Below the pieces are notes generated by a model that saw only the letters and a list, made by a program, of their open reading frames with translations, did not search any database and was not told the origin of the DNA. Of a stretch of 15,884 nucleotides of DNA, positions 9,767 through 15,884 are shown in pieces. Numbering within the stretch: position 1 is the first letter of the stretch; every line of letters begins with the position of its first letter. The stretch is taken from assembly GCA_000697335.1 (NCBI GenBank), contig JNEM01008135.1, forward strand, positions 1-15,884. Direction: 5' to 3'. The position numbers and the translations under genes are program-made. Source of the DNA: Conidiobolus incongruus B7586 (taxonomy: Eukaryota > Entomophthoromycota > Entomophthoromycetes > Entomophthorales > Conidiobolaceae).

Positions 9767-10511
9767 ATGACCTTAATTAATGTAAATTGATTTCCAAATA
9801 TATATTATATATCATAAATATTTATAACATGTATAGAGTTTTTCCAGGAATATTCTCTTTAAATCAAGGATACCAGTTAACCCTTCCTTTTTAAGAAATC
9901 AAATTCAATCTCGATCCATTACCAATACTAAACCCAATTTAAACAAAAGATCTGATCCCTTCGCCAAATCCAACATAGACGGTTTATTATACTCATGTTC
10001 AGGTTTGGTTCTTCTCCTAGGTCTAACCTACGCATCAGTACCTCTATACCGTATGTTTTGTGCTGCCACGGGTTACGGTGGTACACCAATCACCCACAAT
10101 GACAAGTTTACTCCAGAAAACATGAAACCCGTAAACAATTTCCGCAAAATTCGAGTAACCTTCAACTCCAGCATTTCTGACTCCCTCCAATGGAGCTTCA
10201 CCCCACAACAAAAACAAATCAAAGTAGTCCCTGGTGAATCTGCACTAGCTTTCTACACTGCCAAAAATTTAGCAGATCACGATATTATCGGTATTTCTAG
10301 CTATAATGTAATCCCTCAAAAGGTAGGTCAATATTTTAATAAAATCCAGTGTTTCTGTTTTGAGGAGCAGAAGTTGGCTGCTGGGGAAGAGGTTGATATG
10401 CCCGTTTTCTTCTTCATCGATCCCGAATTCGCTGAAGATCCTTCCATGTGGGATGTCGATACTGTGACTTTGTCTTATACTTTCTTCAAGGCAAAATCAC
10501 AAGAGCTTTAA
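9767..10511 (+). CDS. COX11: Cytochrome c oxidase copper chaperone COX11, two exons
   Basis: COX11 is an inner-membrane protein of mitochondria that inserts copper into the CuB site of Cox1. The conserved body reads through in one exon to TAA at 10509-10511. It has a single membrane helix at about residues 55-75, then YRMFC (C80), a beta-rich domain facing the intermembrane space, and the copper-binding CFCF (C177, C179) in the signature FNKIQCFCFEEQ, followed by MPVFFFIDPEF. That exon has no usable ATG upstream and hits an in-frame stop just before 9837. I therefore propose exon 1 as 9767-9781 (MTLIN) and a 55-nt intron 9782-9836 (GTAAAT...TATAG), the same size and border style as the other introns here. 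This gives 229 aa with a basic, Ser/Arg/Asn-rich presequence expected for mitochondrial import. The family call is firm; the micro-exon is inference. Confidence 0.93.
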
Positions 10512-11290
10512 AAATCACTCTATTTATTAATTGATTTAATTTTAAATTAATTGGTATTTATTTTCAAACTTAAGTTATCTATAAAAATCATATAAAACTT
10601 GGAAATCAATAATTATGACAATTGCTTACTCAAAATATCTAATTTTATTTAGTGTCATCAATTTTAATTAAAATTTCAATCAAAGATATTTTTATTTGAA
10701 TAATTGATGTTCTTTTCCAATAATCAATAATATATATTGTATTATATTTTTCTATCATTATTTTGATTGTCATTATTTATTTTGACAAAAATCAAATCTA
10801 TTATCAAATAATTTCAATCAAAAATTAAATTTTCAAATTTGTTCAAATATGCTCATATTCTTTTATTATAAATTTAATATAATTTTTATCATTTTGATTA
10901 TCCATATTTATATATTTTGCATTATTTGGATTATTATATATATTTCTCATTTCTTCAATTAATTTGAATTAACTAATATTTTAAATTATTTTATTCAAAA
11001 TAAATATGATTTAATTTTAATAATTTTTAAAATTGTTGATTTTAAAATTTTATAAAAAATAAAAAAATTTTTAAATATTTTCAACTAATTATATCATAAA
11101 ATTAAATTTGTTTCATTTAATTAATTTGATTATATACACATAAATGAAGCTTGAGTATTTAGAAGTTTGGAAATATCGAGCATTTTGAATGATCGAAAAA
11201 AATAATTATTATAATTTAATATCAAAGAAAAATCTAAAGTATAAATAGTTTGAAAAAGATAATGCAAAAATTCCGAACTCAATTAATGAT
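10512..11290. other. AT-rich intergenic region between COX11 and tRNA-Val
   Basis: This contains the COX11 3' untranslated region and the 3' flank of the minus-strand tRNA-Val. It is almost pure A/T with frequent stops in every frame. Apart from the pol III T-run near its right end I see nothing in it. Confidence 0.75.
11266..11270 (-). terminator. RNA polymerase III T-run terminator of tRNA-Val
   Basis: The plus-strand AAAAA reads TTTTT on the minus strand, 20 nt past the tRNA-Val 3' end, and is the first run of four or more T there. Confidence 0.5.
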
Positions 11291-11363
11291 GATCTCGCTC
11301 AGATTCGAACTGAGGACCGTCTGTGTGTTAGACAGACGTGATAACCAACTACACCACGAGATC
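11291..11363 (-). tRNA. tRNA-Val, anticodon AAC
   Basis: A complete 73-nt tRNA reads on the minus strand. The acceptor stem GATCTCG/CGAGATC has seven perfect pairs. The D-arm contains TGGTGTAGTTGG (A box), the anticodon stem TCTGT/ACAGA encloses CTAACAC (anticodon AAC, read as IAC), and the T-arm contains CAGTTCGAATCTG (B box). No intron is present. The anticodon arm and loop match the eukaryotic tRNA-Val(AAC) pattern. It decodes GUU, GUC and GUA. Confidence 0.96.
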
Positions 11364-11389
11364 TTACCGAAACTGTGACACTTATCTTC

Positions 11390-11960
11390 TAATGGATACC
11401 TTCTCTCACCCAAAATCACTACCAAATCACCGATTATCCCAATTAAGCCATATAAATAATCTCAACCAGTTTTGAATAAGGCTCTAAATCCTTGATATCA
11501 CAAAATCTATATGTCTTACAACCACGCTAATGATCCGTAATGGCCTATTTATGCCAACCCCTTCCACTCAATCCAAAAGGAGGACTTTCTATTCTACTCT
11601 ACAAATAAACCTTATTTTCCTACTAAAACCTACTCAAGAGGTCACTTATAGCTTCACTTAAGACATATTCTATTATCCGTTTGCATCCATCCCTATTGAT
11701 ATTCTGTGATTTTGCCTTCCCAGTATGTCAAATCCCCACGCTGCCACTACTACTGCTGATTTAGTCGCCCTGTTTAATGCCCCATTCAACAGTAATCATG
11801 GTCGGATAGCCAGGGAGCTGATCATCGGCAGTCTACCTCAGTTTGTAGGCACAATGCTTCACAATCTGGCTTACACAATGGCTATGTCAGTATCCTCGAT
11901 GACGCTCAAGGAGATAATAACCGTGACAAAAACCACTCTACGAAAATTAATGTATTACAA
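11390..11960 (+). pseudogene. Unidentified GC-richer block, possible decayed protein gene
   Basis: Base composition here is like the coding exons and unlike the flanks. On the + strand a run beginning at ATG 11511 gives MSYNHANDP, a TAA, then about 39 open codons including WPIYANPFHSI and FPTKTYSRGH. In another frame, ATG 11725 begins an open stretch of which about 70 codons are GC-rich (ALFNAPFNSNHGRIAREL, then LPQFVGTMLHNLAYTMAMS) before it runs into AT-rich sequence. Another ATG at 11392 gives about 27 open codons in that same frame. The pieces look protein-like, do not join in one frame and match nothing I recognise. The sense strand is a judgement; the minus strand has only shorter, stop-broken frames. 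It may be an eroded host gene, like the GH20 relic next door, or a transcribed noncoding locus. Confidence 0.35.
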
Positions 11961-12172
11961 ACTTCATTTATATTTTTTTCATTAAAAAATTTATTATTTT
12001 GAAACACTCAAATTTTCAACATTAATATCAATTTTAACTTCAATATCTTTTTTATTATTAATATTATCATAATATTAATTTTATTCCTTATTCAACATCC
12101 TATTATTTCTTTTTTCATGTTACTCATGTTAATACCCTTTCTAACATTTCAACTATTTTTATATTTGAAGAA

Positions 12173-12230
12173 ATGGTATAATTGAATATCACATTAAATT
12201 TCTTTTATACTTATATAAATTATATACCAT
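12173..12230. mobile_element. 58-bp MITE-like unit with terminal inverted repeats and flanking direct repeats
   Basis: The unit begins ATGGTATA and ends TATACCAT, a perfect 8-bp terminal inverted repeat that extends further with one indel (ATGGTATAATT against AATTATATACCAT). On both sides it is abutted by TGAAGAA, a 7-bp direct repeat (8 bp as TTGAAGAA if the last T is shared). Inverted ends with 7-8-bp target duplications are the layout of hAT-like nonautonomous elements. The unit is very small, and AT-rich sequence makes chance plausible, so this is tentative. Confidence 0.3.
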
Positions 12231-12423
12231 TGAAGAAAAAATAAAATTTGAGATTTTTTTCTCAATTAAGATTAAAAACAAATTGGATGGCTAAAAAATA
12301 AATTCATAAATATGGTGTATTGATCGAATTCTATATATAATTATATTATTATGCTTGAATGTTATTAAAAATTCAACAACAAAAATCAAAATTATCAATT
12401 ATTCGTATTTTCTACAGGTTAGC

Positions 12424-14128
12424 TTATTTAGCTTTTTGAGTTTGGAAACAGTTCAATGGATTGCGAGAGCAGTAGCGTTAATTCAATGGAATGCCTCGAA
12501 TGCCGTGATGAATCAAAGATTTGCGTCATGGGATCAAATGGAGGATAGTGTTGGCGCTAGTGAGATTTTGGCCTTTGGAGATCTTGTAACCATTCCACAG
12601 TCTTTCACTAGCAGCGGCATCTCTGGACCTGAGATGAGTTTCGACGTTGTTCCTGTCAATCAATTCGCCCCATATAGCAATTTCATCACCGAGGACAAAC
12701 TTGCTTTCTTTTTCAGTCAATCCTTCGGTAGTATCGTAAGAGCACATCCTGTTCTAGCGGCTGAATCCAGAGCCAGGGACATCGGAATATGAGTGGGAGC
12801 GAGGATGGCCATAGCCAACATTAAGGTACCACTATTCGGAAGTGGATACGATAGTGTGGTAACCCTTGCTAACAATTTCTTTGACAGCAGTAGGTCCAAA
12901 CCAGGGCTGGACAGTGGTATATTTGGGCAATGTAGCATTATCTTAAAATAACTTTTCTTGCAAAGCCATAACAGCCTTGCCATGCTAATACATTTTGGAA
13001 TGGAATTTTTTGGCAATATTGTGGAACAATTGGGAGGAAGTCATGTTATTCTTGGCCAATTAACCTTGGATACTAGGATTATCAGCCCAACATTTCATAG
13101 TGATTTCGTCACCAGAGGCGTAGAAGCAATGATCGTGGAAGAGTTCACTTCATTCAGAAATTAATGCTTTGATAACTTTGAGGATTTTGAGATTGACAGA
13201 TTTAATTGACTTACAGGTGGTTAAACTGTAAGCCCAGTGAAGAGTTGAGTGTCAATACAAGAAGCAATTTCAAGCATACCCAAGCCCCAAGTTGTAGCGT
13301 GTCCAGGAGCTGCAATTTCAGGAATTATACTAATACTTCTTTCTCTAGCAAATGGAGCGATTTATTTAATGGTATTGGCATCGTATTCAAAACCGGGTCA
13401 GTAAGATCCATAGTCAGCGGGCGGGGATAAGCCTTAAATCTGTAAGGTAAACTGGTAGCATCAAGCATCTGCCAGTAGAATATATTAAATTAGTTGTAGC
13501 TTATACTATCGAATAACTTATAGATGGCTTCCAGTGGGTAGAAGTATACTAAAATATCCAATAATATACTCCTATGCTTGAAAGAAGGAAAATCCTTGAT
13601 CAAGTATGGAGCATGAGGAATATCTAATTTCTTGTGAGTATGAAAAAACTTAACTAATTAAGTAAATATTCTCAAACGGCGAAGAGCACCTCAGAGGTTG
13701 TTAGCATTCAATTCGACGAGTTTGTTGGGTTGAATACTAAGACCATAGCTTTCATCAGTTTCTATTTCAAGATCAGCCTTGAGGTCCTTGACAGAAATCT
13801 TGAGACCATGAACTCTGCCTTTGGCTTCAGTGCTGGTAGTAGTCCAATTATAAGGAATGAATTGAGGCTTATCATTAGGTAAAGTCAAAATCTTCCAATA
13901 TCTTTCAACAGCTTTGGAGATAATTTCATTGTGAGGATAGTCCAAGAAGAGTTGATAAGGATAGAATTCGAGGGTTGTACTTCCCATACTCCATTCCCTA
14001 GGAATTGGCCAAAGCCATGGTTGATGAGTTGGAATAACAGATTGAACACCTACGTCATATGAAGTGCGCTTGATTTGCCATTCAACTGAAGAAAGAGCGA
14101 ACAAAGATAAAATTTTGAACATATCCAT
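12424..14128 (-). pseudogene. Decayed GH20 beta-N-acetylhexosaminidase gene
   Basis: Read on the minus strand, this is a near full-length relic (about 560 codons) of a secreted or vacuolar GH20 hexosaminidase, which removes terminal GlcNAc from chitin oligomers. It starts at ATG 14128 with a worn signal-like MFKILSLFAL. The first 145 codons are open: GH20b N-domain with LWPIP and KAVERYWKIL. Then come GALRRLR, HAPYLIKDFPSFKHRS (normally ...R.ILLDT.R), FNIFYWQMLD (normally FHWH..D), ISIIPEIAAPGH, the catalytic pair in ASGDEI (Asp 13108-13110, Glu 13105-13107), WYLNVGYG, VLGDEIAIWGE and ASERLWNGYK. There are at least 13 in-frame stops, including TGA 13691-13693, TAA 13658-13660, TAG 12754-12756 and TGA 12526-12528, and two frameshifts, near 13393-13405 and 13189-13200. 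No introns are evident. It cannot make the enzyme; at most a 145-residue N-domain fragment could be translated. Confidence 0.9.
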
Positions 14129-14174
14129 ATAAATTGGTTAAAGAGGTGAAGATACAATGTTGATAATTGTATCA

Positions 14175-14181
14175 ATATATA
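14175..14181 (-). promoter_or_regulatory. Possible relic TATA box of the GH20 pseudogene
   Basis: The minus strand reads TATATAT about 47-53 nt upstream of the pseudogene ATG. The position is right for a promoter, but such runs are common in this AT-rich sequence, so the call is weak. Confidence 0.25.
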
Positions 14182-15330
14182 CTATCAAATTTTGAAATTT
14201 CTTAATACAGTTAGATGTTACTAAAAATGATATATTAATTTAATATTCTCAAACCTATACAAAGTAAAATTTGATTAAGTCATTAAAATAAATAAACTGA
14301 ATTGTTATCAATAAAAGCTTTTTAATGTAAAAATATTTTGAATTAAAATATGAATAAAAAAATTAATTAATTTTATTAAATTATATATGATTTATATAAA
14401 ATGATAACAATAATCAAATGAATAGGATACTTTCTGATTTATATTACATTATTTATAGTAAGCTAAATTTGGTTAGTTCAAATCGTGGTATTCAGTGTTT
14501 ATCATAAATATCCAAGAATGTTCCAATATTTCTATAATAATATATATTATAAACCTAGATAGCCATTATTCATGATAACTCAATTTATGTAAACTAATAT
14601 TACCTATTTTAATTATTAAATTATACTTGTTTGTAAAAGTTTGATAAGTTGAAATTATAGATAGCAAAATGAATTAGGGAGTTAATGGAATTTGATTATG
14701 ATAAGGAAATGATTATATTAATAAAAATCAAAACAATTTGTCAAACTTTATTAATTGCAATATCTGATAATATCTATATACTATTATAAAAAAGTTGCTA
14801 TGATTTCTGAGTATATTAGCTAATATAAACAATTATACAGAATCCAATGTTTTTGGATAATGGTTCCTTTTTCAATTCAATAATATTTATTTCAATATAC
14901 ACACAAATAATTTGAAATTGATATAATCTTGAAAAATCCTTCAAATGCAAAAAATGTCCCATCGAATTTATCCAATTTGGGTATATTTCACAAATAATAA
15001 GTGGAATTTGAAAGCAAAAAGTGATTATAAATGGAAAAAATAAAATTAATAATAGATTCTTGTGAAACCTATGTAAGTCAATAGATTTTCAATTATAGTA
15101 ATAGTTCATTATCAATAATCAAAAAGAATATTCAATTCAAGAAAAAGATGGATGGATGCTTGATACAATATCCTACTATGATTCTTTTAATATAGATAAA
15201 TTTTGTGATTATGTTTACCAAAACATGAGTAAATAATCAAAAATATAAGGTTTAATATTCGTATTCTATTACATTTTAAAGTTATATTCATATTATAATA
15301 TTAAAATATTTATTTAATTATTAACAAATT

Positions 15331-15660
15331 AAGAGCAATCTTATCTATGATCTATACAATATAGAATTTTTGTTAACATTAAATAAATTTGAAATTATTA
15401 ATAATTTACAGCATTTTATAAAATTGTTTAATCAAAAGATGAATCATTTCACCTTGCTTAACCTTCAATCATTTATAATAAGTCTAAATATTAAAACTTA
15501 TTTAAATCATAGAGAGTATCTAGAAAACAAATATTTATATATAATTACCAAGAGTATAATAATACTATATTTTATATTATATAGTTCAAAAAGATTAATA
15601 TTGTATAAATTATTTACCCTATCATTGAAATATAATATATATAAACTGATAGAAATTTAA
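15331..15660 (+). other. Long open frame in AT-rich DNA, no ATG near its start; doubtful coding
   Basis: The frame is open for about 110 codons before TAA at 15658-15660, long for sequence of this composition. The first ATG is internal, at 15439, leaving 73 codons. The peptide is rich in Leu, Ile, Asn, Lys and Tyr, with a repeated leucine pattern (FTLLNLQSFIISLNI) faintly recalling leucine-rich repeats. It has no domain I recognise. Codons are nearly all A/T, unlike the true exons in this window. It is probably chance or a very old gene fragment. Confidence 0.15.
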
Positions 15661-15884
15661 AATTTTTTTGATTATTATTAAAAAATAATTATTAATTCAA
15701 ATCCATTTTAAAAAATATAATTCAAATACTAATAACAATTATATAATAAGTATTTTGAATTATATATATTAAATATGAATTCATTTTCCAATATTCTTAA
15801 TAATCCCATATATTGTTTTATTTCAAATAGAATAAAATGACTTTTATATCCAATTATTAATAATTAAAAATTAAATTTATTTAA

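Larger units (their letters stand above)
11364..12423. other. Intergenic or relic region between tRNA-Val and the GH20 pseudogene
   Basis: The left part (about 11390-11960) is a GC-richer block described separately. The right part (about 11960-12420) returns to AT-rich sequence with no coding signal and contains the 58-bp MITE-like unit at 12173-12230. No intact gene is visible in this 1.06 kb. Confidence 0.6.
14129..15884. other. AT-rich region right of the GH20 pseudogene
   Basis: This is 1.75 kb of A/T-dominated DNA, beginning with the former promoter of the GH20 gene. A slightly GC-richer patch lies at about 14930-15190 but has no sustained open frame. The only long open frame is the ATG-poor one ending at 15660, listed separately. 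I see no RNA gene, clear repeat or intact coding gene here. Confidence 0.65.

Noticed and set aside
9829-9894. ATG at 9829 as the COX11 start (MYRVFPGIF...)
   Set aside because: It is out of frame with the COX11 body and stops after about 21 codons. The 15-nt exon at 9767 with a 55-nt intron explains the locus better.
12355-12792. A 145-codon plus-strand open frame and its neighbours at 12958-13164 and 13206-13430
   Set aside because: They lie antisense to the GH20 relic, whose landmarks read only on the minus strand. They are by-products of its codon pattern.
12424-13693. A variant genetic code (TAA/TAG as Gln or TGA as Trp) to explain the GH20 stops
   Set aside because: DBP4, the aminotransferase and COX11 use CAA/CAG and TGG normally and end on TAA or TAG, and the relic also carries two frameshifts and damaged conserved residues.
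1-15884. CRISPR array, bacterial operon or prophage
   Set aside because: There are no regularly spaced repeats, no Shine-Dalgarno-led gene clusters, and the genes contain spliceosomal introns.

Overview
The window is nuclear DNA from an extremely AT-rich eukaryote. Intergenic stretches are mostly A and T, while coding exons are clearly richer in G+C. Genes are broken by very short, nearly uniform GT...AG introns: eight are inferred, all 49-57 nt. The gene set (a Dbp4-type DEAD-box helicase, a yeast-like alanine-glyoxylate aminotransferase, mitochondrial COX11 and the remains of a GH20 hexosaminidase) fits an AT-rich early-diverging fungus of the Entomophthoromycotina/Kickxellomycotina kind. 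That assignment is inference, not proof.

Layout. 1-2154 is an AT desert with an (ATT)8 microsatellite and one slightly GC-richer island (about 1640-1880). 2155-4763 (+) is a five-exon DBP4/DDX10 helicase gene of 799 codons. 4764-6618 is AT-rich intergenic DNA holding a 21-bp near-palindrome and a weak ATG-less open frame. 6619-6894 (+) encodes a 91-residue protein with a predicted signal peptide. 6895-7660 is intergenic and carries a 77-nt imperfect hairpin. 7661-8991 (-) is a four-exon aminotransferase gene (390 aa) with a TATA box and a CRE-like site in its upstream region. 9432-9504 (-) is tRNA-Arg(ACG). 9767-10511 (+) is COX11, rebuilt here with a 15-nt first exon that supplies the start codon. 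11291-11363 (-) is tRNA-Val(AAC). From about 11390 to 14128 lies a gene graveyard: an unrecognised GC-richer block with short open frames on the + strand (11390-11960), a 58-bp MITE-like unit (12173-12230), and a badly decayed GH20 beta-N-acetylhexosaminidase pseudogene on the - strand (12424-14128). 14129-15884 is AT-rich with one long but ATG-less open frame.

The genes do not form a pathway. Dbp4 acts in nucleolar ribosome assembly, the aminotransferase makes glycine from glyoxylate, COX11 delivers copper to cytochrome oxidase, and the GH20 enzyme would once have digested chitin oligomers outside the cell or in the vacuole. I found no convincing novel multi-gene system. The observations most worth checking are the GH20 relic with its stop pattern, the COX11 micro-exon, the 58-bp MITE-like unit, the long hairpin and the unidentified block beside tRNA-Val.
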